Below are positions 35,790 through 43,511 of a stretch of DNA of 44,039 nucleotides, one piece after another (within the stretch, counting starts at the first letter, position 1; each line of letters begins with the position of its first letter). Origin of the DNA: Candidatus Gastranaerophilales bacterium (GTDB lineage Bacteria > Cyanobacteriota > Vampirovibrionia > Gastranaerophilales > Gastranaerophilaceae); assembly GCA_944326675.1 (NCBI GenBank), contig CALVET010000060.1, positions 1 to 44,039 on the forward strand. The letters run 5' to 3'. Below the pieces are notes generated by a model that had not been told where the DNA came from, ran no database searches, and saw only the letters and a program-made list of their open reading frames with translations. The translations under genes and the position numbers were made by a program.

Positions 35790-37181
35790 TTAAAAAAAAA
35801 CTTTATAAATAGCGTGCCCGTCTAAAAAAGCGTCATAAGTCGACCCTGCTTTTAAAACATAGGGAAAATTATATTTGTCAATGGACATAGCCATATAATC
35901 ATTATCGTTATAGTATTTTGTAAAATGTGTTTTAGGATAGAACAAAAATAAAATTTTATCTTGTTTTTTAATATTCATTTCTTGCATAGCCAAAATGGGT
36001 AATCTCTGTCCTTCTTGACGAACTAATTTCGGAGCCGACGTATGAGATACAAGAATGAAAAATAAAGTCATAAAAATATAAATTGTTGCAAGAGTGATTT
36101 TTGTACTTTTTGAATTTAACTGCGCCCAGCCTATTGCTGTCATTAAAATTAAAATCGGATATAATTCAGTTAAATATTTTGTTAAAAAGATTATTTTTCC
36201 TGCAATTGCAGTAATTAATATTGTTAAAAATGTTGCTAAAAATACAGTTAAAAGATATTTATTAATTCTTTTTGAATCTATATTGGATTTTATTATCATC
36301 ATCAAACAAATTCCCGCAGGAACAAGAGCAAACATAACAAAACCAATGTTAATAACATCATGGTTAATTATTTGATGATAAAAACTCATAGGCGAATTTG
36401 TTATGTTTTTTAAAACCGGTGAGAATAAATCCGTAAAATAGAAAAATATCTTAGACCAGCTAAATGGTGCCCACCATTGAGAAAAATAAGTAGGATGTAC
36501 AAATATTCTTAAAATAAAAGGTATTATAGGTAAACACAAAATTAAACCTGCCACAATAGGCATGTATAAATCTGTTTCTTTTTTCTTTTTGGGTCTGAAT
36601 GCAATTAAACCAAAAATATTAAATAAAACATATACAAAACCGATTGTATGCTCTAAAATCAATAAAACAGAAAACACGCTCAACCAAGCGGCATTTTTTC
36701 TTGACGGTGCTTCAAACATTTTTATCGAATACAATAAAATCATTGAAGACAAGAAAAATATCATTGAATAAATTCTAACTTCCTGAGAAAAGTAAATTAA
36801 AAATGAACTGATAGAAGCAATTAAAGCACAAGCTAAACCGATTTGGATTGAATGAAATTTTGTTTGATAATTTTTTCCGACTTGATACATTACAAAACAG
36901 CCTAAAATATTAGGAACTAAAGATGATAATCTCAACATAAAATCAGAATTCTTAAAGACCATCATCCACAGCTTTAAATAAAAATAATGCAAAGGTGCAT
37001 GGCAATTTGTTCTGATTCCGTCAAAAAAATCAAAAGGAAATTTTAACATAGAAATTGAATATGTAATATATTCATCGTTCCACAATCCTTCGGGCTTATT
37101 CAAATTCCACAATCTTAAGGCTAAACCCAATAATATAATTAAAATTAAAATTACCTTATTATCTTTTAATAAATCTTTCAT
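35790..37181 (-). CDS. Membrane glycosyltransferase (ArnT/PMT family), split by a homopolymer
   Basis: 463 residues in the reading given, about ten membrane helices. The family adds sugars from lipid carriers to envelope molecules on the outer face of the membrane. After the first helix LWNDEYITYS carries the catalytic-type Asp-Glu, followed by HAPLHYFY, both typical of GT39/GT83 proteins. The frame ends at a TAA formed by the last base of a run of nine T, and the rest of the domain continues in another frame (35503-35772). A full-length product would be about 559 residues. This may be phase variation, transcriptional slippage or an assembly error. A TAGAAT box six bases before the ATG, and no ribosome-binding site, suggest a leaderless message. 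Confidence 0.85.
   Translation of the reverse strand: MKDLLKDNKVILILIILLGLALRLWNLNKPEGLWNDEYITYSISMLKFPFDFFDGIRTNCHAPLHYFYLKLWMMVFKNSDFMLRLSSLVPNILGCFVMYQVGKNYQTKFHSIQIGLACALIASISSFLIYFSQEVRIYSMIFFLSSMILLYSIKMFEAPSRKNAAWLSVFSVLLILEHTIGFVYVLFNIFGLIAFRPKKKKETDLYMPIVAGLILCLPIIPFILRIFVHPTYFSQWWAPFSWSKIFFYFTDLFSPVLKNITNSPMSFYHQIINHDVINIGFVMFALVPAGICLMMIIKSNIDSKRINKYLLTVFLATFLTILITAIAGKIIFLTKYLTELYPILILMTAIGWAQLNSKSTKITLATIYIFMTLFFILVSHTSAPKLVRQEGQRLPILAMQEMNIKKQDKILFLFYPKTHFTKYYNDNDYMAMSIDKYNFPYVLKAGSTYDAFLDGHAIYKVFF
35792..35800 (-). repeat. Nine-base homopolymer at a reading-frame break
   Basis: Nine T on the minus strand (A on the plus), directly followed by six A. In the current length the frame closes with TAA at 35792-35790; with ten T it would stay open into the downstream 89-residue frame. 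This is a classic slipped-strand tract. Confidence 0.85.
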
Positions 37182-37187
37182 AAAAAT

Positions 37188-37193
37188 ATTCTA
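37188..37193 (-). promoter_or_regulatory. -10 box of the glycosyltransferase gene
   Basis: TAGAAT on the minus strand ends six bases before the ATG at 37181, with no Shine-Dalgarno sequence. The -35 region is poor. The 144-base divergent gap to 37326 also holds TTTACA (37260-37265) with TATTGT (37282-37287) for the plus-strand gene. Confidence 0.4.
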
Positions 37194-37325
37194 GCAAACA
37201 CTTGTTTTTTGTCGTCATAAATTAAGAGGACTTTAAAATATTATATTTTTTAAAAATCTTTTACAAAAGCGGTTTTTGTAGTATTGTAATAATTAAGTAG
37301 AATTATTTTGGAGTAATATTGTTTA

Positions 37326-38672
37326 ATGGCAGATGTGAACACCGTCGTAATAGTTAGCAACAGGCAGGAATTAATAAATCAAATTTCTCAAAAGCTGGTT
37401 CTTTTAAGAAATCTTGATAAAATTAAATCTTGTTCTATTGAAGAAGCACAAAACATGTTTGAAGGCTTCAATCCAAACGTATTAATTCTCCACTGCGACA
37501 ACAACAATGCTCAAGCAATAAATCTAATCAAAAGTCTTAAAAAACAAGAAATCTACAAAAATCTGCCGATACTTTTAATAAATGAAAACTGTTCAAGAGA
37601 AGTTATAATTGAAGCTTTTGATAACGGCATAAGCGATGTATTATTTATGCCGATTATTGATTACGAATTATTAATCAGAGTAATTTGGTGCTTACAAAGA
37701 AACGAATTGAATTTAAGTATTGAATCTCAAACAAACTTTTTAACAACTTTAGGGGTTGTGCAGCCCGATACGGGAGTTTATACTCAAAAATATTGTGACG
37801 AGTTTTTAAAAAACGAAATAGCTCAAACAAGAAAATACTCTCAAAGAGCCTGTATTCTTTTAATTGCTCCGGATAAAAAATACCCCAACTACAAAAATCC
37901 GAAAGAATTTATAGAAATAATCAAAAAATCAATTCGTCTAAATGACTCCATAATAATAAAAGATGTGGATAAATTTTATGTTTACTTGCAAAAAACAAAA
38001 TTGAACGGCGCATATAGCGTTTTTGAAAGAATAAACACAAATCTTGGCATAGATTCAGGCGCAAATGCGGGCGTTGTTGAAGTGCAGGAACAAAAATTTG
38101 AAGATATCAAAGAAGCCTTAGATGCCGCTTTAGAAAAAGCAAATGAAAATACAAATTCTTTAATCGTGGCATCAGATTTTTATTCTAATACAACAGAAAA
38201 TAAAATTGTATTGGAAACTCCAAAAAACACAATAGAAAAACTAAAAGAAAACAAAATTACAGACGAAAACAGTCAAATTCCTTTAAATGAAGCTCAAAAT
38301 AACTTTGACAAAAACAGCATAAGATTATTTAACCAAGCTTACCAAAGAAAATTAAAGGTTGTTATTGCACCTGTATTTAAAAAATATGAAAATATTTTAA
38401 AAATTAAAAGACAAGATTTTGCAATAAACGCATACACAGGAGCAAAATCATTGTTCAGTGTATCTTCAAACGGAGTTAACGCCTCAATGGCAATAGAGTA
38501 TGACGGCATTGAAAATGCGCTTGTTCGTCTAAGCATAACAGACGACGAACAAAAAAGGCTTTTTGAAACAGAAACCGTAGATTTCACTATCTTGAATTAT
38601 CGCAAAGTTTCACTCATGCTTAGTGAACTTATAGATAAATTTATTATGATTTTAAGAAAAAAACCTCAATAA
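37326..38672 (+). CDS. Pseudo-receiver plus degenerate GGDEF protein
   Basis: 448 residues. Residues 1-120 have a receiver fold but lack the acidic pair (VSNRQ) and the phosphoacceptor (LILHCD), so phosphorylation is unlikely. From about 138 the sequence follows a GGDEF domain (TGVYTQKYCDEFLKNEIAQT, then GVVEVQEQKFEDIKEALDAALEKAN) but the GGDEF loop reads KDVDKF, so it should not make cyclic-di-GMP. The C-terminal 110 residues are of unknown fold. The layout matches the receiver/GGDEF-like protein at 17248, suggesting a family of scaffold proteins. Six bases before the DUF4145 gene, so probably co-transcribed. GGAG lies 12 bases before the ATG, far for a ribosome-binding site. Confidence 0.7.
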   Translation: MADVNTVVIVSNRQELINQISQKLVLLRNLDKIKSCSIEEAQNMFEGFNPNVLILHCDNNNAQAINLIKSLKKQEIYKNLPILLINENCSREVIIEAFDNGISDVLFMPIIDYELLIRVIWCLQRNELNLSIESQTNFLTTLGVVQPDTGVYTQKYCDEFLKNEIAQTRKYSQRACILLIAPDKKYPNYKNPKEFIEIIKKSIRLNDSIIIKDVDKFYVYLQKTKLNGAYSVFERINTNLGIDSGANAGVVEVQEQKFEDIKEALDAALEKANENTNSLIVASDFYSNTTENKIVLETPKNTIEKLKENKITDENSQIPLNEAQNNFDKNSIRLFNQAYQRKLKVVIAPVFKKYENILKIKRQDFAINAYTGAKSLFSVSSNGVNASMAIEYDGIENALVRLSITDDEQKRLFETETVDFTILNYRKVSLMLSELIDKFIMILRKKPQ

Positions 38673-38677
38673 ATTAA

Positions 38678-39478
38678 ATGGCAAGCAATTTTGATTTTTT
38701 AAAAACAATCGACAAAGAACTCTATGAAATAATTTTAGATTCTGAAAAATTATTTCGAGACGAATATTTTAATCAATGCACTATCCAGCTTAGAATTTTT
38801 GCCGAAAAAATGGCAAAAAAAATTTTAAATCATAACGACTCAAGCCTTACTTTTGATGATACTTTAAATTGTTTAAAGGATAAAATCAAAACGGAAAAAG
38901 AAAAAGAATTTATTGATGATTTATTTTTCATAAAAAAAATAGGCAACAAATCCGCTCACGGCGAAGAAACAAGCCCGAAAGACACTCTGGAAGCACTTGA
39001 AAGAGCTTTTGAAGCGGCAATTAATTATGCATATTCAAAGAAAAAAGATGAAAAAATAAATAAGCTTCAATTTGACATCACTCTTTTAGTTACTCAAAAA
39101 CCCTTAAAAGAGAATAAGCTTGTAGAAAAATATGTTCAATTGGCACAAGAACAAAAAGAGGAGCTTTTAAACTCAAAACAAGGTGAATTTAATTCTCTTG
39201 TTGAAAAGAAAGACGAAAACGGCTTTAAAGATAAAAACTATATAACAAATTCTAAAAAATATAAAAAGAAAGAACTGACTCCAACCCAAAAGAAAATAAA
39301 AGAAAAAGTTAAACAAGCAAAGAAAAATATAAAACAAAATATCAACCCGCCAAAAACCGATAAAAACAAGAAAAAAGCCAAAAAACAAAAGAAATCCGAT
39401 AAACTAAAGCATATATTATTTATAGTTTTTGTAACAATTTCTTTAATATTTATATTAAAAATGTTACTTATTTTTTAA
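38678..39478 (+). CDS. DUF4145-like domain protein with C-terminal membrane anchor
   Basis: 266 residues. The N-terminal helical domain (about 1-125) has the DUF4145 pattern, with LRIFAEKMAKKIL and later KIGNKSAHG. DUF4145 domains occur in restriction enzymes and other defence-type contexts, but also alone. A long Lys-rich linker (about 165-245) leads to one membrane helix at the C-terminus (about 246-265). It follows the pseudo-receiver gene by five bases without a ribosome-binding site of its own, so coupled translation is likely. No nuclease domain or toxin partner is visible, so a defence role is not supported. Confidence 0.72.
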   Translation: MASNFDFLKTIDKELYEIILDSEKLFRDEYFNQCTIQLRIFAEKMAKKILNHNDSSLTFDDTLNCLKDKIKTEKEKEFIDDLFFIKKIGNKSAHGEETSPKDTLEALERAFEAAINYAYSKKKDEKINKLQFDITLLVTQKPLKENKLVEKYVQLAQEQKEELLNSKQGEFNSLVEKKDENGFKDKNYITNSKKYKKKELTPTQKKIKEKVKQAKKNIKQNINPPKTDKNKKKAKKQKKSDKLKHILFIVFVTISLIFILKMLLIF

Positions 39479-39545
39479 TTTTTTAGCACTTTTTTCCATC
39501 AAAAATACTTTATAAATGTATATAATGTTATTGCTTTTTATAGAT

Positions 39546-39717
39546 GGAGTAAAAGATGGAAAAGAAAGAAAAATTAAATTCTCTATTGGATGAATTTACA
39601 AACATTGACTACTCGGGTTTTATAATGACCGAATATCGAGAATACAGGCTTCAAGCGCTTGCAGAAAAAATTAAAAGCCAAAACTACAGACCAAAAATCA
39701 AACTTTATGGTTTCTAA
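39546..39717 (+). CDS. Short 53-residue protein, unknown
   Basis: The ATG is at 39556 and the TAA at 39715-39717; the range starts at GGAG (39546-39549), the ribosome-binding site six bases upstream. TATAAT (39521-39526) suits as -10, though the -35 is weak. The protein is hydrophilic and Lys/Glu/Tyr-rich with no membrane segment (LLDEFTNIDYSGFIMTEYRE, then LQALAEKIKSQ). I recognise no family. The HAD phosphatase gene starts 21 bases further on, and the two are likely co-transcribed. Confidence 0.6.
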
Positions 39718-39738
39718 TTTTTATGATATTTTCTTATT

Positions 39739-40461
39739 ATGAAGAAAATATTATTCTTAGATTTTGACGGAGTGCTTTTTGACACTATAAAAGAAGTATA
39801 TCTTATAAACAGATGTATAAAAACAGGGCAAGGTTTTTTTGAGCCTGTCGTTGAGCGCTCTTATAAGCTTTTTTCCAAATACAAATATCTTGTTTATAAC
39901 ATTTGGATGTTCTATTATTACAATCTTCTTCTCTTTAATAATACAAAGGAAGAAGATATTGTGCTGCAATATAAAAACTTAATTGCCAACAGAAACAAAG
40001 AAAAAGAAGAAGAATTTTGCAGAAAATTTCTTCAATTAAGAACAGATTTAATCAATAATCACTACGACTTTTGGCAATCTCTTGAGACTCCTTATCAATT
40101 TTTTCTTGATATTAAAGAATTATTCAAAAAGAAACAAATTGATATCGTTGTTGCTTCAAAGAAAAATAAATCCTCTATTATTAAAAGATTTAAAGAATAC
40201 GATTTTAATTTAGATGAAAACAAAATTTTTGCAAGAGATGAACTGGATAAATTCAATTCAAAAGGCGAATTTTTTGAAAATTACATGAAGAAAAATAATT
40301 ATCAAAAAGCCTTGTTTGTTGATGACAATATAAATAACATAAACTCATGCAAAAACTATCCTCAAATTGAAACAATTTTGGCGCTATGGGGAAATTGCGA
40401 ACCAAACAGCGATGGCTGCAATCAAAAAGAAGCAATTGAAAAAATAAATTCATTCTTTTAA
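39739..40461 (+). CDS. HAD-superfamily hydrolase
   Basis: 240 residues. Motif I DFDGVLFDT (8-16) has the nucleophilic and acid-base Asp pair, motif II lies in VVASKKN, a Lys follows in the KIFARDELDKF region (motif III), and motif IV is FVDDNINN. A cap domain of helices sits between motifs I and II. Probably a small-molecule phosphatase; the substrate is not deducible. No good ribosome-binding site precedes the ATG. Confidence 0.82.
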   Translation: MKKILFLDFDGVLFDTIKEVYLINRCIKTGQGFFEPVVERSYKLFSKYKYLVYNIWMFYYYNLLLFNNTKEEDIVLQYKNLIANRNKEKEEEFCRKFLQLRTDLINNHYDFWQSLETPYQFFLDIKELFKKKQIDIVVASKKNKSSIIKRFKEYDFNLDENKIFARDELDKFNSKGEFFENYMKKNNYQKALFVDDNINNINSCKNYPQIETILALWGNCEPNSDGCNQKEAIEKINSFF

Positions 40462-40513
40462 TTTTAAATAACGCAAAAAAAATTTATTTTGTGTTTTATA
40501 CAACAAGATAGTG

Positions 40514-40542
40514 TTGTTTTTTCTGTTAAAAAATGCTATTAT
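40514..40542 (+). promoter_or_regulatory. Promoter of the small acidic/helical protein gene
   Basis: TTGTTT (40514-40519), 17 bases and TATTAT (40537-40542) with an extended -10 (TGC just before). It lies inside the upstream in-frame open reading, so the true start is the ATG at 40573. Confidence 0.6.
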
Positions 40543-40572
40543 CAAAAACAATATTTTGCACGAGGGAATAAA

Positions 40573-40920
40573 ATGGTCGACAACAGAGGTATTAGTCCCG
40601 TTAGCGGTTATTTTAACGCAAGTGACGGCTCCGCTATGGCAAATAAAATGTCAGAAGAAAAAATGGGTCAAGGCGGAGAATACTTTGCTCAAGAAATGGC
40701 CGAAGAAGAAAACCAAGAACATCAAGAAATATTTCAAGACAGATCTGCCCAATTAAGAGCGTCTCTCAATGGACTTGCTATGGCAAACGCAGGCTCAATT
40801 ATGCTTATGAAAACCCTCAAAGAAAAAGAATTATCAGAAAAACAATCCAAAAACAAACTCAAGAAAAAAGAAGAAAATTCAACAGACGAAATTATTGATG
40901 AATCTGTTTTAGACGAGTAG
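40573..40920 (+). CDS. Small acidic helical protein, unknown
   Basis: 115 residues from ATG 40573, which has GAGGG six to eight bases upstream; a longer reading from 40489 overlaps the promoter and is rejected. The N-terminus is Gly/Ser/Asn-rich (GISPVSGYFNASDGSAMA), the middle is Glu/Gln-rich (about 38-52) and a helix (LRASLNGLAMANAGSIMLM) leads to a Lys/Glu tail. No signal peptide, membrane segment or known family. The Asn/Ala/Met-rich helix faintly resembles that of the small gene at 9208. The 3' end overlaps the next gene by 29 bases. Confidence 0.55.
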   Translation: MVDNRGISPVSGYFNASDGSAMANKMSEEKMGQGGEYFAQEMAEEENQEHQEIFQDRSAQLRASLNGLAMANAGSIMLMKTLKEKELSEKQSKNKLKKKEENSTDEIIDESVLDE

Positions 40921-41524
40921 GACGTTTTAATTTTATACAGTAATATATAACCATGGTTGCTATTATTGTATATAAAATAAGCTCGGATGTTTCTTCTAAA
41001 ACCGTATTATGAAGAACACTTTCACCCAAAACTTGAGCAATCGAACATAATGCACAGCCAAAAACAGAACAAATCGGCAATTTGACCTTCTTTAATATCA
41101 AAGGTATATCAATATAAATTTTGTTAAATATACCATACAAACACATTGCTAAAATATAAAAACCAACTATATAATTAACCAAAAAGCCGTATTTATAATC
41201 ACTCCACTGATAAAATGCGTCTTTTTGTCCTTCTATTGAACAAAAAATAACTCTTCCATAACTTAATTCTCTTGCAATCATTAAAATTAAAAGCATAATA
41301 ACAAAATTAAAAAATGCTTTATGATTTTTTGCCCTAAAAGCCCCAATAATAGCAGTAAACAAAACTAACAACTGCATATTTTCCAACAAGCCGTTTTCGT
41401 GTATTTCAGTAATATTAAAAACCCTTAAAACCAGAAAATTTATTATTAAAACAACTATAGGAATAATATTTATTTTGTTAAAACTTAAATCTATGTACCT
41501 TTTAAAAAAAATTTTAAAATTCAT
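40892..41524 (-). CDS. Multi-pass membrane protein of unknown function
   Basis: 210 residues with about six membrane helices. The sequence ENGLLENMQLLVLF near the first helices, the charged ARELSYGR in the middle and EETSELILYTII in the last helix are the kind of conserved acidic motif seen in an uncharacterised bacterial membrane family, but I cannot name it. Convergent with the small gene at 40573 and divergent from the FlhA-C-like gene. TGCTATAAT, an extended -10, ends seven bases before the ATG with no ribosome-binding site, so the message is probably leaderless. Confidence 0.6.
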   Translation of the reverse strand: MNFKIFFKRYIDLSFNKINIIPIVVLIINFLVLRVFNITEIHENGLLENMQLLVLFTAIIGAFRAKNHKAFFNFVIMLLILMIARELSYGRVIFCSIEGQKDAFYQWSDYKYGFLVNYIVGFYILAMCLYGIFNKIYIDIPLILKKVKLPICSVFGCALCSIAQVLGESVLHNTVLEETSELILYTIIATMVIYYCIKLKRPTRLKQIHQ

Positions 41525-41531
41525 TATATGA

Positions 41532-41540
41532 ATTATAGCA
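41532..41540 (-). promoter_or_regulatory. Extended -10 promoter of the membrane protein gene
   Basis: On the minus strand TGC TATAAT (41540-41532) is followed by seven bases to the ATG at 41524. The extended -10 can compensate for the poor -35. The 101-base gap also holds the oppositely oriented promoter at 41592-41619. Confidence 0.5.
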
Positions 41541-41591
41541 TGCCAAATTAAAGAAAAAAATAAATTTATAATAATTTACAGACGCAAATAC

Positions 41592-41625
41592 TTTAAAATA
41601 ATTTAAATGATGTTAAACTAAATAT
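41592..41625 (+). promoter_or_regulatory. Promoter of the FlhA-C-like gene, apparently leaderless
   Basis: TTTAAA (41592-41597) and an extended -10 TGT TAAACT (41611-41619) lie before the ATG at 41626, six bases after the -10 box. No Shine-Dalgarno sequence is present. Confidence 0.5.
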
Positions 41626-43077
41626 ATGATGAAACAATTTAGACAAGAATATTCCATTAAACAAATCCCGACAGAAGACGCGCTAATGCTTGAAAATACG
41701 CTTAACGCAATGTCTGTTTCAGGCTGGGAACTATATTCAATATATGAAGCTGAACAAAACTCAAAGATAGTGTACAATTGCATATTTGTAAAAGAAGTTG
41801 AAAATCAGGAAACAGAAGGCAATGATGACATTATTAATTTCAGAAATTCTGTTGAAAAAATGTTATATTCAAAAGAAGAACCCTATGAACTTTGTCTGAA
41901 TTTGCAAAAGAAAATAAGAGACAAAAAAGATAAAATCGAACGTGTTAAAAAATTTCTTGAAACATCAAAAGATGAAGAAAGAGAAATTTTAAACGACGAA
42001 ATCAAAAAAGATATTGACGAATTGAACAGTCTGAAAAAAGACTTAAAAGATGTTTTGGCTCCTTCTAAAATGGCTAAATTTTTAGGAGAAGAAAAACTCT
42101 CAATAAGCCTTTCAAGTGAAAATTATTCTCTTTGCGATCCAAAAATAGAAAAAAATCTTTTATCGCAAACGGTTAAAGTAAGACAAGAATTAACCCATGA
42201 ATTAGGCTATATAATTCCCAAGGTTCAATTTATTGAAAATACTTCATTGGATGCTTATGATTTTTCTATTAATATCCACGGTGTAAGCGTAATTAATTCA
42301 AAAGCGTATCCTAATCATCTTGCTTTTTTTGAAGATGAATTAAATCTGGATAAACCTCCCAAAAACTCATATAAAACAAAAGACCCTTTAACAAAAAGGA
42401 AATTAATTTGGATTGATAAAAACCAATGTGAAAACTATTGGCTGGAAGGCATTGAACCTGCCGAATATATCGCAAATTATCTCAGCTATTATTCTATAGC
42501 ACATGTTGATGAAATATTTGACTACAACGATTTAAACAGATACGTTGAATTCGTCAGCAATCAAAATTCATTCCTGACAGACACAATCTTGGGAGATTAC
42601 ATAAGCATATCAGAGCTTAAATATCTTCTAAGCCAGCTAATTAGAGAAAAAGTAAGCATTAAAGATATTGTTTATATTTTTGAAAAATTAAACGATTTTT
42701 CAGACGACCCCAATAAAGCCGACTTATTGGACAAATTAAGAATGGCATTATCAAGACAAATTTCTCAAAATATAGCAAATAAAGATAAAGAAATTTTTGC
42801 ATACGAAATTGATGAAGACACTCTTGATTTATTGGAAAAACAAACAAACAATGAAGAAACAAGCGTTAGAATTGATTTGTCTAAATTTTCTAAATTCAAA
42901 AAAATATTAAAAGAAACAAAAGAAGATTTGCTTAATCAAAGTGCTGTTTTAATTGCACCTCAACAATACAGACAAGTTATATTTATCCTTGTATCACAGC
43001 TTTTTATGGATATTCCGGTTATTTGCTATGAAGAAGTTGCCCCTGAATACAAATTAACTGTTTTAGGCAAAATATAA
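41626..43077 (+). CDS. Soluble FlhA cytoplasmic-domain paralogue with DUF4177-like N-terminus
   Basis: 483 residues, no membrane segment. Residues 5-57 resemble DUF4177 (FRQEYSIKQIP, then SGWELYSIYEA). A charged coiled coil follows (about 88-140). Residues about 145-483 match the FlhA cytoplasmic domain end to end: RQELTHELGYIIPKVQF, LIREKVSIKDIVYIFEKL near 338-355 against IREKVSIKDVIFIFERL in the flhA of this window, KLRMALSRQIS against RLRAALGRQIC, and a C-terminal VLIAPQQYR/VICYEEV pair against VILCSPRIR/VVISYSEL. The export-gate membrane half is absent. It could act as a cytosolic ring or a decoy for export substrates and chaperones, or regulate flagellar or another secretion system (inference). 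It stands alone, with a divergent membrane protein. Confidence 0.75.
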   Translation: MMKQFRQEYSIKQIPTEDALMLENTLNAMSVSGWELYSIYEAEQNSKIVYNCIFVKEVENQETEGNDDIINFRNSVEKMLYSKEEPYELCLNLQKKIRDKKDKIERVKKFLETSKDEEREILNDEIKKDIDELNSLKKDLKDVLAPSKMAKFLGEEKLSISLSSENYSLCDPKIEKNLLSQTVKVRQELTHELGYIIPKVQFIENTSLDAYDFSINIHGVSVINSKAYPNHLAFFEDELNLDKPPKNSYKTKDPLTKRKLIWIDKNQCENYWLEGIEPAEYIANYLSYYSIAHVDEIFDYNDLNRYVEFVSNQNSFLTDTILGDYISISELKYLLSQLIREKVSIKDIVYIFEKLNDFSDDPNKADLLDKLRMALSRQISQNIANKDKEIFAYEIDEDTLDLLEKQTNNEETSVRIDLSKFSKFKKILKETKEDLLNQSAVLIAPQQYRQVIFILVSQLFMDIPVICYEEVAPEYKLTVLGKI

Positions 43078-43178
43078 TATTAACTTTTGTAAACTTTTGA
43101 ACTTTTTGTGCAATTGATTATATTTTAAATACTTTATTAATACATAAGGTATTAAATAGTTAATTGAGAGAAAAAGCT

Positions 43179-43385
43179 ATGACAGAAGTTGAATTAAACG
43201 CATTATTTAACATTTCCCCTGAAAGAGTAAAAAATGTTTATGCTACAAACTCTACAAAAAGTGCCGATGAAATCAGAAGAATTGTAAAAATCTTCAATAT
43301 TGCACGTAAACAAAAAGAAACTTCAAAAGACATTTCAATAAGAAGCTTGGCAGCTTTTAGAACAATTTTAGTAAGCAACAATTAA
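43179..43385 (+). CDS. Small basic/helical protein, unknown
   Basis: 68 residues from the ATG at 43179; a TTG five codons upstream is also in frame. GAGAG lies eight bases before the ATG. The N-terminal ELNALFNISPERVKN and a Lys/Arg-rich helical rest look like a small helix-turn-helix or RNA-binding protein, but no family is recognised. TTGAAC (43097-43102) and TATTTT (43121-43126) are a tentative promoter. Confidence 0.5.
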   Translation: MTEVELNALFNISPERVKNVYATNSTKSADEIRRIVKIFNIARKQKETSKDISIRSLAAFRTILVSNN

Positions 43386-43511
43386 TTTTCCCTAGAAACA
43401 TTCAAACGGATTTCCAAGATACAAGGATATGCTTTTTAAAGCGATAGTTAGTTTAATTAGCATAATAACAGCTAAAGTTGCAAACGAACGGACTTTAGCA
43501 AAAAGGGAAAT
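43386..43511. other. Gap with small hairpins, no gene seen
   Basis: Between the small gene and aroA are a perfect eight-base stem GCTAAAGT / ACTTTAGC with a 13-base loop (roughly 43471-43499), a GCTTTTTAAAGC hairpin near 43431, and TTTCCC near the left end facing GGGAAA at the right end. It may be weak terminator structure for the two convergent genes or a small RNA. No T-tract follows either hairpin, so neither is called. Confidence 0.3.

Noticed and set aside
38678..39478. DUF4145 protein as part of a defence system
   Set aside because: No nuclease, helicase, toxin or antitoxin partner is adjacent; the neighbour is a signalling-type pseudo-receiver protein.
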